Positions 34,323-43,322 of a stretch of DNA of 64,000 nucleotides are shown in pieces. The number at the start of each line of letters is the position of its first letter. Positions within the stretch are counted from its first letter, which is position 1. The position numbers and the translations under genes were made by a program. Source of the stretch: Bacillota bacterium (GTDB taxonomy: Bacteria > Bacillota > Clostridia > Lachnospirales > Lachnospiraceae); assembly GCA_023411555.1 (NCBI GenBank), contig JAEYOQ010000047.1, positions 1-64,000 of the forward strand, in the 5' to 3' direction. The notes under the pieces are model-generated. The model saw only the letters and a list, made by a program, of their open reading frames with translations. It did not search any database and was not told the DNA's origin.

Positions 34323-35708
34323 TTGAGCGATAATAAGGTTGTAAAATTCAAAAAACGAAAAAGTATCAATATTGGTGTTATAGTCTTTCTAATTTTGTTT
34401 GTATATATTGCAATTAATGTGTATATTTATTTTACCAAAGAACAGCTTTCGATCTATGAGGTACACGAAGGCACAACCGCTATTAACAATCGTATCAATG
34501 CCCTTATTCTTCGGGATGAGGAGGTTATTACTTCATCAAAAGCCGGCTATGTCACTTACTATCAGAAAGAGGGGGCCCGCGTTGCCAAGAATGCTTTTGT
34601 ATATTCTCTTGATGATAGTGGTCGGATGATTGATGTAATTGCTACTGGAGATGTTCCGCTAACAATGTCTAAAAAGAATACCTCTAAACTCCTACATACG
34701 ATCAAAGATTTTAGAAAATCCTTCCGAGATGAGAATTTTAAGCAGGTATATGATTTTAAAGAGAATGCACAAAGTACTGTACTCGATATTCTTAATACGA
34801 CTATGCTCACCAATGAAAAGACCTTATTGGAGGAGACAGGTCAGGCCTTAACGTATAACATGATAGCTACTCCACTCAGTGGAATCGTATCCTATTATAC
34901 CGATGGTTTTGAAGCCGTGACACCGGAAGGCGTCAACGCTGAGATGTTTAAGACAGAGAACTATACTCGGACAAGCCTTAGAACGAATGATATCGTTGAT
35001 GTGAATGTCCCAATCTATAAACTGATTACTTCAGAGCAATGGAAGCTGGTTCTTTTACTAGATGAGGATCAATATGATAGGCTACAGGGTAAAGAACAGG
35101 TTCGTTTCACCTTTCTGGAGGATGATTTTGATATGACTGGGGCTTTATCCCTAAGTAAAAGAGGCTCTGATTATTTTGCAGAAATTACGATGAATAAGTA
35201 TTTGTCAAATTATCTAGAGGAACGATATCTGGAGGTAGAATTAGATTTTGATACGGTAGAAGGGCTGAAGATTCCCTTAACCTCTATCATTGACAAGGAC
35301 TTTTATCTTGTTCCCATCGAATATTTTACCATGGGTGCAAATAGTACCGATAATGGCTTAATTGTGGAAACCTATGATGAAAAATCCGGTGAGGCAAAGT
35401 ACAACTTTACAGCTGCCGATATCTATTTCCAGGATGATGCCTACGCTTATGTAGATACCGATTTATTTCCAGCTGGAACCTATATTCATTCTTCCACCAA
35501 TTCGGAACGATATGTGTTAGGACCAACCAATAAATTAACAGGGGTATATAATGTAAACCTTGGTTATGCAGTCTTTAAGCGTATCGAGATATTGTATCAG
35601 AATAACGAGTATGCAATTGTGGCCAAAAATACGAAAAATGGTCTTTCTGCCTATGACCAGATTGCTTTGGATGGGACTATTGCTAGGAACCAGGCCATCA
35701 TCTATTAA
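34323..35708 (+). CDS. HlyD-like membrane protein upstream of the yggS-sepF cluster
   Basis: 461 residues; the start is TTG at 34323 with AGGAGG upstream. A basic N-terminus (KFKKRKS) precedes one membrane helix (about residues 19-37). The extracellular part has a barrel/lipoyl-like beginning (ITSSKAGYVTYYQKEGARV), a short helical stretch and a beta-rich C-terminus. The arrangement resembles HlyD/RND periplasmic adaptor proteins, and such genes are found next to yggS and sepF in Lachnospiraceae. There is no transporter gene nearby. A role in division or wall assembly is conceivable from context alone. Confidence 0.7.
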   Translation: MSDNKVVKFKKRKSINIGVIVFLILFVYIAINVYIYFTKEQLSIYEVHEGTTAINNRINALILRDEEVITSSKAGYVTYYQKEGARVAKNAFVYSLDDSGRMIDVIATGDVPLTMSKKNTSKLLHTIKDFRKSFRDENFKQVYDFKENAQSTVLDILNTTMLTNEKTLLEETGQALTYNMIATPLSGIVSYYTDGFEAVTPEGVNAEMFKTENYTRTSLRTNDIVDVNVPIYKLITSEQWKLVLLLDEDQYDRLQGKEQVRFTFLEDDFDMTGALSLSKRGSDYFAEITMNKYLSNYLEERYLEVELDFDTVEGLKIPLTSIIDKDFYLVPIEYFTMGANSTDNGLIVETYDEKSGEAKYNFTAADIYFQDDAYAYVDTDLFPAGTYIHSSTNSERYVLGPTNKLTGVYNVNLGYAVFKRIEILYQNNEYAIVAKNTKNGLSAYDQIALDGTIARNQAIIY

Positions 35709-35768
35709 TTATATGAAGCAGACTTTTATTTGATATGAATAAGGATATGCTACTTAGGAGGTTATGGC

Positions 35769-36530
35769 ATGATGAAAGAAAATATAGAACAGCTTGAGCA
35801 TAGAATTCAAGCTGCTTGTGATCGGAGCGGAAGAGACCGTTCTGAGGTTACTCTTATCGCAGTCAGTAAGACAAAGCCTAATGAAATGCTTTGCGAGGCT
35901 TACGACTTAGGTATGAGACATTTTGGTGAGAATAAGGTTCAGGAGCTAGTTCAAAAATATGACGCTCTTAATTCAACCTTTGCGGAGGGAGTAAATTGGC
36001 ATCTGATTGGACATCTGCAAAGAAATAAGGTTAAATATATCGTAGACAAGGTAGCCTTAATTCATTCTGTAGATTCTCTTCGTCTGGCCAATCAAATTGA
36101 AGAAGAAGCCGCAAAGAAGAATATAATCAGTGATATTCTAATTGAGGTTAATATAGCAGAAGAGGATAGCAAATACGGTGTAAAAGCAGAGGAGACAGCA
36201 GCCTTAATCGAGGATATATCTAGGCTTTCCCATGTTCGTGTACGTGGCTTAATGACAGTAGCACCATATGTAGAAAATCCGGAGAAAAACAGGAAGTATT
36301 TTAAGAAATTGCGACAATTATATGTTGACATAAAATCAAAAAACACAGATAATAATGATAATGGAAGCATTTCCAATTATATGAATTCAAAGGCAACTCC
36401 GTATCTGGATCATTTTAATATCCTATCGATGGGCATGACAGGAGATTTTGAAGTAGCAATAGAAGAGGGAGCCACGATGATCCGAGTTGGTACAGGCATA
36501 TTCGGTGAGCGCAATTATTCTATAAGCTGA
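35769..36530 (+). CDS. yggS: PLP homeostasis protein, YggS/PROSC family
   Basis: 253 residues. AGGAGG at 35756-35761 is seven bases from the ATG at 35769. The N-terminal LIAVSKTKP carries the PLP-binding lysine. Other family blocks are GENKVQEL, WHLIGHLQRNKVK, the VRGLMTVAP region and C-terminal LSMGMTGDFEVAIEEG with the phosphate-binding loop. It is a monomeric alanine-racemase-like barrel without catalytic activity that buffers PLP. Its place before sepF and ylmH is the standard Firmicute ylm cluster order. Confidence 0.96.
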   Translation: MMKENIEQLEHRIQAACDRSGRDRSEVTLIAVSKTKPNEMLCEAYDLGMRHFGENKVQELVQKYDALNSTFAEGVNWHLIGHLQRNKVKYIVDKVALIHSVDSLRLANQIEEEAAKKNIISDILIEVNIAEEDSKYGVKAEETAALIEDISRLSHVRVRGLMTVAPYVENPEKNRKYFKKLRQLYVDIKSKNTDNNDNGSISNYMNSKATPYLDHFNILSMGMTGDFEVAIEEGATMIRVGTGIFGERNYSIS

Positions 36531-36640
36531 TATCAATTATATGTGATTATTTTATGTGTAGCGTATCTGGCTACATACACTTATATTTTAAGAAGCGATT
36601 AAGGTTTATGCCGCAAGCGGCGAGATGGAGGTATAGACAA

Positions 36641-37228
36641 ATGTCTAATATTTTTAAAAATTTTCTTAACTCAATGAAATTGACCGAAGATGAGGACGAT
36701 TACGAGGATTATCTGAATGAAGAGTCTGAGAAAGAGCTTAAGCGGGCTATGCGTGCGGAACGTAAGGAATCAAAAAGCGAAAGATATAGCGAAAGATATA
36801 CTGAACCACCAAAGAGTCAGACTGCTGCACCTGTAACGAATACGGTAGTAAATAACGACTTTAAGAAGGAAAGGGTGGCCAAGTTGGAAAGAGGTACAGC
36901 CAGTAAGGTAGTACCGATTCGTACAACCTCCAAGGGACTTGAGGTATGTATTACAAAGCCTACCTCCTTTGAAGATTCTCAGGAAATATGCGACATGCTT
37001 CTAACAGGTAGAGCAACTGTGATTAATTTGGAAGGCTTTGATGATAAATTAGCACAAAGGACTATGGATTTTATCTCAGGTGCTGTATATGCAATTAACG
37101 GTAAGCTTCATCGTATCTCCAATGCAATCTTTATTGTATCTCCTGATACCGTTGACATCTCCGGAGACTATCTGGATCTAATACAGGAAAGCGGTTTTGA
37201 ACCTCCGACTTTCCAGAATAAGTTCTAG
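36641..37228 (+). CDS. sepF: Cell division protein SepF
   Basis: 195 residues from the ATG at 36641 behind ATGGAGG; the longer reading from 36554 passes through hairpins and is not SepF-like. The N-terminal amphipathic membrane helix is MSNIFKNFLNSMKL, followed by an acidic linker and the SepF core (KPTSFEDSQEICDMLLTGR and MDFISGAVYAINGKLHRI). SepF ties FtsZ to the membrane, overlapping in role with FtsA. ylmH starts four bases after the stop. Confidence 0.95.
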   Translation: MSNIFKNFLNSMKLTEDEDDYEDYLNEESEKELKRAMRAERKESKSERYSERYTEPPKSQTAAPVTNTVVNNDFKKERVAKLERGTASKVVPIRTTSKGLEVCITKPTSFEDSQEICDMLLTGRATVINLEGFDDKLAQRTMDFISGAVYAINGKLHRISNAIFIVSPDTVDISGDYLDLIQESGFEPPTFQNKF

Positions 37229-37231
37229 GCC

Positions 37232-38005
37232 ATGATGAATTATGATAAAGACGAGCAGCTGCTACGCCGAAGGTTTTTGGATTTGGCGAACACTGCATAT
37301 AACCGGGGCATCTGTATGTTTTCTGATTTTCTGAATCTAAACGAGCAAAACATATTTCTTAGCCTAAAAAATGAATTGCCAAGGATAAAGTATTTTACTT
37401 ACGGAGGTTTTCAGGATGCCGAGAGAAAAATACTTTGTTTTTGTGGAAACGAACAGATTGACAGCATAGAAGAAATCAACTACCCAATCACCTGTATTAA
37501 GGTAGTCCCGCTTAACCAGCGTTTTTCAGATAGCTTAAACCACCGAGATTTTCTAGGCGCTGTTTTAAATCTTGGGATTGACCGTAGCAAGGTTGGTGAT
37601 ATTCTGATTGCTTCCAATGAAGGGTATCTATTTACTCATACAACGATCAGCCCCTTTATATTAGAACAGTTATTTAAAGTAAAACACACCATGGTGTCTA
37701 CAAGCCAAATAGAACAGCAGGACTTTCATTATGAGCCTAAATATACCGAAGTAGTCGGTACTGTTTCATCTGTACGCCTGGACAGTGTTCTTGCAGTAGC
37801 CTTTCACAGCTCCCGTAGCGGCTTATCCGGTTTGATTGAAGGTGGGAAGGTCTACGTGAATAGCAAGGAGATTCTATCTAATAGCTACATGCTAAAGGAG
37901 AATGATGTAGTGTCCGTTCGCGGTTTGGGTAAATTCAAATATACTGGAACCTCCTATCAGACCAAGAAGGGCAGATATAGCATTAAATTATTACTGTATT
38001 CTTAA
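37232..38005 (+). CDS. ylmH: S4-domain RNA-binding protein YlmH
   Basis: 257 residues, with the S4 RNA-binding domain at the C-terminus (LDSVLAVAFHSSRSGLSGLI, then VYVNSKEI and VSVRGLGKF). YlmH-type proteins have been linked to ribosome rescue and are part of the division cluster in Firmicutes. No clear ribosome site precedes it, so translation is probably coupled to sepF, whose stop is four bases upstream. divIVA, the usual next gene in this cluster, is not present downstream. Confidence 0.92.
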   Translation: MMNYDKDEQLLRRRFLDLANTAYNRGICMFSDFLNLNEQNIFLSLKNELPRIKYFTYGGFQDAERKILCFCGNEQIDSIEEINYPITCIKVVPLNQRFSDSLNHRDFLGAVLNLGIDRSKVGDILIASNEGYLFTHTTISPFILEQLFKVKHTMVSTSQIEQQDFHYEPKYTEVVGTVSSVRLDSVLAVAFHSSRSGLSGLIEGGKVYVNSKEILSNSYMLKENDVVSVRGLGKFKYTGTSYQTKKGRYSIKLLLYS

Positions 38006-38185
38006 ATTCAAGTATATCTTACAAGCAAAATGATATTCCTATTGTATAGAGGTCTTTATGTTTGAATCATCGATATACAGGAGAAGTAATTTAAGACAGG
38101 GATTTGGCTTTGAAACTCTTCCTATAAAGGAAGAATAATGTGTAACCGTATGTATATCGTATTCTATATCCATAAATGAAGAGGG

Positions 38186-38229
38186 TAGCATAGCCTCGTC
38201 TTGTTCTATGATGCGGTTATGCTATTTTT
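38186..38229 (+). terminator. Intrinsic terminator after ylmH
   Basis: TAGCATAGCC (38186-38195) pairs with GGTTATGCTA (38215-38224), with one G-U pair, followed by TTTTT. The 180 bases between ylmH and this stem hold nothing I can identify. Confidence 0.75.
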
Positions 38230-38237
38230 CATCTAAA

Positions 38238-38255
38238 GTGTCAGCATACTGACAC
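38238..38255. promoter_or_regulatory. Palindrome upstream of aroB
   Basis: GTGTCAG CATA CTGACAC is a perfect 7-4-7 inverted repeat just past the ylmH terminator and 73 bases before aroB. It has no T-run and may be an operator for aroB. Confidence 0.4.
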
Positions 38256-38327
38256 CTTGCTCTTGGACAGGATGCATTAGTCAAACCAATTATTGATAAT
38301 ACAATTTACTACGAAGGGATCCAAAGT

Positions 38328-39416
38328 ATGAATCAGTTAATTACCGTAAATTATGAGGGCAAACCTGCTTATGATATTTGGTTAGAGCCAGACTTTAACA
38401 GGCTCCCAGAGGCTGTAGCTCCAATGAAGCTTAGTAACCGGAAGGTCATGATTATCACTGATAATAAGGTCGGAAAGCACTATTTGGAGGCTGTGATAGA
38501 CCTTTTATCAAGTTCTTCTAAAAGCGTGGAGTATATCGTCTTTCCAGCAGGCGAAGCGAATAAGAATCTGGATACAGTCAGTCAATGCTATGATAAGCTG
38601 ATTCAATCTGGCTTTGATCGAAATGATGTACTGATAGCGCTGGGTGGTGGTGTAGTAGGTGATCTCACCGGTTTTGTGGCTGCTACTTATCTGCGTGGAA
38701 TTCGATTTATCCAGATCCCTACCTCCTTACTTTCCATGGTTGACTCCAGTATCGGCGGTAAGACAGGTGTGGATTATAAAGCCTTTAAGAATATGGTTGG
38801 AGCCTTTCACCAGCCTCAGCTGGTTTATATGAACCTTTCTACTTTGATCACCCTGCCTGAGGCAGAATATCTGTCTGGTATGGGAGAGATTATTAAGCAT
38901 GGCCTGATTAGAGATGCCGATTATTACCACTGGCTTAAAGAGCAGGCGATTGCCGTTCATAACAGAGATTATGAGGTTCTTTTAGAGATGGTATATCGAA
39001 GCTGTCTTATCAAGAAAGCGGTGGTAGAAAAGGATCCTAAGGAACAAGGTGAACGTGCATTATTAAATTACGGTCACACAATTGGTCATTCGATAGAGAA
39101 GCTGAAGGAACTGACTCTTCTGCATGGAGAATGTGTCTGCATCGGTATGGCTGCAGCCTCGTATCTGTCATGGAAAAGAGGTGCAATCAAAGAAATTGAT
39201 TATCAGGATATCCTTCACACAATCAGATGCTTCAAGCAACCAATCACAGTAACTGGCTTATCCGCCGAGAAGGTATACGAGGTGACCCGATTAGATAAGA
39301 AGATGGATTCGGATAAAATAAAATTCATTCTGTTAGAGAAGGTCGGAGATGCGGTGATTGATACTAGTGTTACAAAAGACGAGATGCTTTCTGCAATACA
39401 ATCCGTTCTAGAATAA
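38328..39416 (+). CDS. aroB: 3-dehydroquinate synthase
   Basis: 362 residues. It carries the NAD-binding GGGVVGDLTGFVAATYLRGI block, the SSIGGKTGVDY motif and the metal-binding residues in GMGEIIKHG, LNYGHTIGHSIE and HGECVCIGM. It closes the ring of DAHP to give 3-dehydroquinate, the second step of the shikimate pathway. It is separated from other aro genes here and followed after 29 bases by lspA. Confidence 0.96.
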   Translation: MNQLITVNYEGKPAYDIWLEPDFNRLPEAVAPMKLSNRKVMIITDNKVGKHYLEAVIDLLSSSSKSVEYIVFPAGEANKNLDTVSQCYDKLIQSGFDRNDVLIALGGGVVGDLTGFVAATYLRGIRFIQIPTSLLSMVDSSIGGKTGVDYKAFKNMVGAFHQPQLVYMNLSTLITLPEAEYLSGMGEIIKHGLIRDADYYHWLKEQAIAVHNRDYEVLLEMVYRSCLIKKAVVEKDPKEQGERALLNYGHTIGHSIEKLKELTLLHGECVCIGMAAASYLSWKRGAIKEIDYQDILHTIRCFKQPITVTGLSAEKVYEVTRLDKKMDSDKIKFILLEKVGDAVIDTSVTKDEMLSAIQSVLE

Positions 39417-39445
39417 AATAATTATTGTACTTATAGGAGGACTTT

Positions 39446-40015
39446 ATGAAGCAAAAACTAAGGCACTTAATCTTATTTATCATACTTACGGTAATTGACC
39501 AGGGATCGAAGTTATGGGTTCGACAATCATTGATGAACAATGATCCTTTCGTAATCATTCCAGATGTATTCAGTCTGCAATATCATGAAAATACCGGTGC
39601 GGTATGGGGCATCATGAGTGGCAAGGTGCAATTTCTAAGTATATTCACCTTTATCATTCTGTTATTTATCGTATACCTATATCTTAAGATTCCGCAGGAT
39701 AAGAAATATAATCCGCTGAAGCTGATTACCGTGTTTATTATCTCCGGAGCCGTAGGAAACCTGATTGACCGTATCTTCTTAGGATATGTGGTTGACTTCA
39801 TATATTTTGAGCTGATTAATTTCCCCCTATTTAATATTGCAGACAGTTATCTGACCGTATCCAGTATCATATTATTCCTTCTGGCAATATTTTATTATAA
39901 GGATAAGGACTTTGAGTTCCTGGATCGTCTGTTCGTCTCCAAGAAAAAATCATCCATCGAAGCTAACAAGTCGAAGGAGATTTCTGCAGAGGATGTAAGT
40001 AAGGAATCAAAATAA
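39446..40015 (+). CDS. lspA: Lipoprotein signal peptidase (signal peptidase II)
   Basis: 189 residues with four membrane segments. The catalytic aspartates lie in the conserved blocks GNLIDRIFLGYVVDFI and FNIADSYLTV; the N-terminal DQGSKLWV and HENTGAVWG motifs are also present. A lysine- and serine-rich C-terminal tail of about 25 residues extends past the usual end. It removes signal peptides from prolipoproteins, such as the vWA and carboxypeptidase lipoproteins elsewhere in this window. rluD follows, as in many Firmicutes. Confidence 0.96.
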   Translation: MKQKLRHLILFIILTVIDQGSKLWVRQSLMNNDPFVIIPDVFSLQYHENTGAVWGIMSGKVQFLSIFTFIILLFIVYLYLKIPQDKKYNPLKLITVFIISGAVGNLIDRIFLGYVVDFIYFELINFPLFNIADSYLTVSSIILFLLAIFYYKDKDFEFLDRLFVSKKKSSIEANKSKEISAEDVSKESK

Positions 40016-40083
40016 TCTTCTGTCATGTTAGAAAGTATATAGGTAGATATAATTATATTATGTAAACTAGAAAGGATTATTGA

Positions 40084-41040
40084 ATGGAGGATGAAGTATT
40101 AGAGCTGTCAGAGTCGGAGCAAACTCTGGAATACATCGTAAGTGAAGAGCACCATGGTATCCGTATCGACAAGTACTTATCGACAATCCAAGACGACCTT
40201 ACCCGCAGCTATATTCAGAAGTTAATTGATAATGACCGGATTTTTCTTAATGAGAAGCCTGTAAAATCCAATTTTAAGGTCAAAACCGGGCAGGTAGTAC
40301 AAATTATCCTCCCTGAGCCTACAAGGGCTGAAATCGTCCCTGAGGACCTTCCAATCGATATTATTTATGAAGATAAGGATATTATCGTAATAAATAAGCA
40401 GAAGGGACTCGTGGTTCATCCAGCCGCCGGACATGCTTCCGGTACTTTGGTAAATGCCTTGCTTTATCACTGCAGCGGAGAATTATCCGGGATCAATGGG
40501 GTAATGCGTCCCGGAATAGTCCATCGAATTGACCGTGATACGACCGGTGTCCTTGTGGCATGTAAAAACGATAAAGCCCACCAATGTATAGCAGACCAAT
40601 TAAAGGTACATTCGATCACCAGGAAATATCAAGCCCTGGTATACAACACATTTCAGACCGATAATGGAAGAGTGGAGGGCCCTATTGGAAGAGATCCAAA
40701 GGATCGAAAGAAGATGGCCATCAATCATAAAAACGGTAAGCCGGCAGCTACGAATTACATTGTACTGGAAAACCTAGCTGGACACTATGCTCACGTGGAG
40801 TGTTCTTTGGAAACCGGACGTACCCATCAAATCAGAGTTCATATGGCAAGTATTCGTCACCCGCTTCTTGGTGATACAGTCTATGGCCCAAGCAAGGATT
40901 CCTTTCAGCTGGAGGGGCAGGCCTTGCATGCCGGAGTACTTGGTTTCATTCATCCCACAACGAAGGAATATGTAGAATTTAGTGCTCCGCTTCCGGAATA
41001 TTTTACTGATTTATTAATGAAATTAGGACATAAGGGGTAG
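40084..41040 (+). CDS. rluD: 23S rRNA pseudouridine synthase, RluD family
   Basis: 318 residues: an N-terminal S4 domain (GIRIDKYLSTI...YIQKLIDNDRIFLN) followed by the pseudouridine synthase core. The catalytic Asp is in HRIDRDTTGVLVACK; ETGRTHQIRVH and HPLLGDTVYG are present. Target uridines cannot be fixed from sequence; RluD-type enzymes modify helix 69 of 23S rRNA. The AAAGGA ribosome site is modest. Confidence 0.93.
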   Translation: MEDEVLELSESEQTLEYIVSEEHHGIRIDKYLSTIQDDLTRSYIQKLIDNDRIFLNEKPVKSNFKVKTGQVVQIILPEPTRAEIVPEDLPIDIIYEDKDIIVINKQKGLVVHPAAGHASGTLVNALLYHCSGELSGINGVMRPGIVHRIDRDTTGVLVACKNDKAHQCIADQLKVHSITRKYQALVYNTFQTDNGRVEGPIGRDPKDRKKMAINHKNGKPAATNYIVLENLAGHYAHVECSLETGRTHQIRVHMASIRHPLLGDTVYGPSKDSFQLEGQALHAGVLGFIHPTTKEYVEFSAPLPEYFTDLLMKLGHKG

Positions 41041-41046
41041 TATCCA

Positions 41047-42336
41047 TTGAAAAGAAAAGTCATAGATAAGTTAATTGGTTGGAAAACAGATACACAGGAT
41101 ATTCCCATTTTGCTTACAGGAGCGAAGGGGGTTGGTAAAACCTATCTTGCTTATGATTTTGCCAAGTCTTTTTTTGAGCACATCTATTATATTAATTTTG
41201 AACGTGAACCTCTACAGGCTAGGTTGTTTCAGGCTGAGACGGAAGCAACTATAGTAGAGCGCTTATTGGTAAAATTCAATATAACAGAGGATCTCCCTTC
41301 AGAAACCCGGATCTTAATACTGGATGAAATCAGCTTTTGCCAAGAGGCTTTGAATATATTAAAAAACAGACGATTAGCAGGAGCTTTTGATTATATCCTA
41401 GCTATTACCAGTCATCCCTTACCAAAGGAGTACCAAGCGCAGTTTCTACGCATCTGTGTCCATCCCCTGGAATTTGATGAGTTTCTAAGAGCCACCGGTA
41501 ATGAATGGTACATAGAGACCATTATGAATCATTATGATTCTTCTTTAAAAATACCTGAGATTGTACATCAGGAGCTACTTGCATTACATAAGCTCTACCT
41601 TCAGATCGGTGGAATGCCAGCTATGGTCAATGAATATCTCAACCTCTCGAATACGGTTAATGTATCCGAGCAACACAGCTTTATTATCGGCTCCTATCAT
41701 GATTATATCTATCGTGATAATTCCGATAGCGATGCATTAAAGATGAATCAGGTATTCGATAGTCTGGCCTATCAGCTAATGAAGGAGAACCGAAAATTTC
41801 AATATAAAATCATTCGTAAGGGTACCACCCATGCAATGTACCGTGATGCGATTAAGAAGCTTGTTGACCAGAACTATGTAATCCGCTGCAATCGCATGAA
41901 TACGGAGCTGTTACAGTCCCCCTTGCAGCTTACGTTACTAGATGACACCAATGATGAGGATAATTCGAATTTTAAGCTCTATCTTCCGGATACCGGCTTG
42001 TTATATTCGAGGCTGATAGAAGAGCAGGGACAGGAGGGAGTCAATCATCATAATAAAGCTCTATTAGAGAATTATATTGCCCAATCCCTCCATGCAAAAA
42101 ACTATCCCTTTGTTTTCTGGGAAAGTGATTCTATGGCTAAAATCGACTTCATTATCTGCAAAGATAATAATATCATACCCATTGAAGTCTTTCCTGATGA
42201 AAAAACAAGATCAAAAAGTATCAGCGTATTAAAGCAAAGATATGATATTCCATATTCTATCAAAATCTCTTCTAAGAATTTTGAGTATAGTAATCACGTA
42301 AAATACGTCCCCTATTACGCTGCTTTTTGTATTTAA
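41047..42336 (+). CDS. AAA ATPase with DUF4143 domain
   Basis: 429 residues, starting at TTG 41047, seven bases after rluD. The Walker A motif is TGAKGVGKTYLAYDF (about residues 24-38) and the Walker B motif RILILDEISF. The C-terminal DUF4143 part ends with a PD-(D/E)xK-like pattern (AKIDFIICKDNNIIPIEV). These archaeal/bacterial ATPases occur widely as single mobile genes; their function is not established, and links to toxin-antitoxin or defence roles are guesses. It marks the beginning of the accessory zone. Confidence 0.85.
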   Translation: MKRKVIDKLIGWKTDTQDIPILLTGAKGVGKTYLAYDFAKSFFEHIYYINFEREPLQARLFQAETEATIVERLLVKFNITEDLPSETRILILDEISFCQEALNILKNRRLAGAFDYILAITSHPLPKEYQAQFLRICVHPLEFDEFLRATGNEWYIETIMNHYDSSLKIPEIVHQELLALHKLYLQIGGMPAMVNEYLNLSNTVNVSEQHSFIIGSYHDYIYRDNSDSDALKMNQVFDSLAYQLMKENRKFQYKIIRKGTTHAMYRDAIKKLVDQNYVIRCNRMNTELLQSPLQLTLLDDTNDEDNSNFKLYLPDTGLLYSRLIEEQGQEGVNHHNKALLENYIAQSLHAKNYPFVFWESDSMAKIDFIICKDNNIIPIEVFPDEKTRSKSISVLKQRYDIPYSIKISSKNFEYSNHVKYVPYYAAFCI

Positions 42337-42380
42337 TACCAAATATTAACTAATATTTTAAGTTTTTATTAAGAAAATGG

Positions 42381-42409
42381 TTGACAAAAATTTTCTATTA
42401 TTATAGTAT
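42381..42409 (+). promoter_or_regulatory. Sigma-70 promoter upstream of the BlaI-type gene
   Basis: TTGACA (42381-42386), a 17-base spacer and TAGTAT (42404-42409). The leader to the repressor gene would be about 250 bases, covering the operator cluster. Confidence 0.65.
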
Positions 42410-42434
42410 AGAGGTACAGCCTTCGGTCTACGCT

Positions 42435-42644
42435 TGTAGTTATTAGCACCAGCTGTGATTTATTTTATTCTACAGTAGTAAGATATTGATTTTCAAGGAT
42501 TTGTAGGGTTATTTATATTCTACAGCATCTTATATATGTAGATCATTAAGTAAATATATTAATAAAATCCGACTATAGAATGCAGCAGATGAATGGAGAA
42601 GCATATGCTGTATTTTATTTTCTACACAAGTAGAATTATATAAT
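42435..42644. promoter_or_regulatory. Cluster of BlaI/MecI-type operator half-sites
   Basis: The best palindrome is TTCTAC ACAA GTAGAA (42620-42635), directly ahead of a TATAAT box (42639-42644). TCTACA recurs at 42469-42474 and 42519-42524, and TGTAGA at 42537-42542; degenerate copies TGTAGT and TGTAGG lie at 42435 and 42502. BlaI/MecI repressors bind TACA/TGTA dyads, so autoregulation is likely. Confidence 0.6.
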
Positions 42645-42669
42645 TATAGCTAAGAGGGGTGTGGATAGC

Positions 42670-43044
42670 ATGTCATCGTTACCTGAAATACGTCTTCATG
42701 AAGGAGAGCTTAACATTATGGAATTGCTTTGGTCGAATAAGTCCTTAGCAGCCAAAGATATCTCAAAAATCATTAAGGAATATATCGGTTGGGAGAAAAA
42801 TACTACCTATACAGTAATTAACCGCTTAATTGAAAAAGGTGCCATCAAACGAGAAGATCCCGGTTTCCTATGTAAGGCCGCAATCTCAAAACGTACTGTA
42901 CAGGCCATCGAAACGAAGGTCTTATTAAACAAATTATACAATGGATCATTGAGTACATTTTTAAACGAATATTTAAAGAATCAGGATTTATCAAAAGCAG
43001 AGGTCTTGGAGCTTCAAAGGATAATAGGAGAACAGAGGTTTTAA
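42670..43044 (+). CDS. BlaI/MecI/CopY-family transcriptional repressor
   Basis: About 124 residues from the ATG at 42670 (AGAGGGG ten bases upstream; the GTG at 42661 sits on the ribosome site). The winged-helix pattern of the family is plain: LHEGELNIMELLWSNKSLAAKDIS, then NTTYTVINRLIEKGAIKRE (recognition helix and wing), and the C-terminal dimerisation part with YNGSLSTFLNEYL. It lacks the Cys-rich CopY tail, so a BlaI/MecI role is more likely. No blaR1 sensor protease or beta-lactamase gene is adjacent, so its target is likely elsewhere or itself. Confidence 0.9.
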   Translation: MSSLPEIRLHEGELNIMELLWSNKSLAAKDISKIIKEYIGWEKNTTYTVINRLIEKGAIKREDPGFLCKAAISKRTVQAIETKVLLNKLYNGSLSTFLNEYLKNQDLSKAEVLELQRIIGEQRF

Positions 43045-43064
43045 TAAAATCTCTGTTTTTTTTT
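43031..43064 (+). terminator. Intrinsic terminator overlapping the BlaI-type stop codon
   Basis: AACAGAGGTTTT (43031-43042) pairs with AAAATCTCTGTT (43046-43057), followed by seven more Ts. The stem includes the gene's last codons. Confidence 0.92.
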
Positions 43065-43104
43065 GACTTTTGCATCATAAACCGCTTTAGGCCATAGCAG
43101 ACGC

Positions 43105-43245
43105 CTAATCAGGTTGATTGATGAGATAGCTGATGGCTCTATTTACCTTTATCAGATAAGAATTATGCCAAGGTAACTCATTATTAGCATCAAAAGCCGG
43201 AAGAATAGCAAGGACAATGACGAGAATATTTCTCTTTTTAAACAA
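43105..43245 (-). pseudogene. Possible short coding remnant on the minus strand
   Basis: An open stretch of 46 codons on the minus strand, beginning at a TTG, reads with protein-like composition (FKKRNILVIVLAILPAFDAN, then LPWHNSYLIKVNRAISYLIN). There is no ribosome site and I do not recognise it. It may be a fragment of a decayed gene or chance. Confidence 0.25.
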
Positions 43246-43322
43246 TAAATGGATTTACTCACTAAAATAAGTTATAATCATTATATTATTACCCAAATTC
43301 GATAAAGCAAGGGGATACATAT

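Noticed and set aside
42661..43044. CopY-type copper repressor identity for the BlaI-family protein
   Set aside because: The C-terminal CxCxxxxCxC motif of CopY is missing and there are no copper genes nearby.
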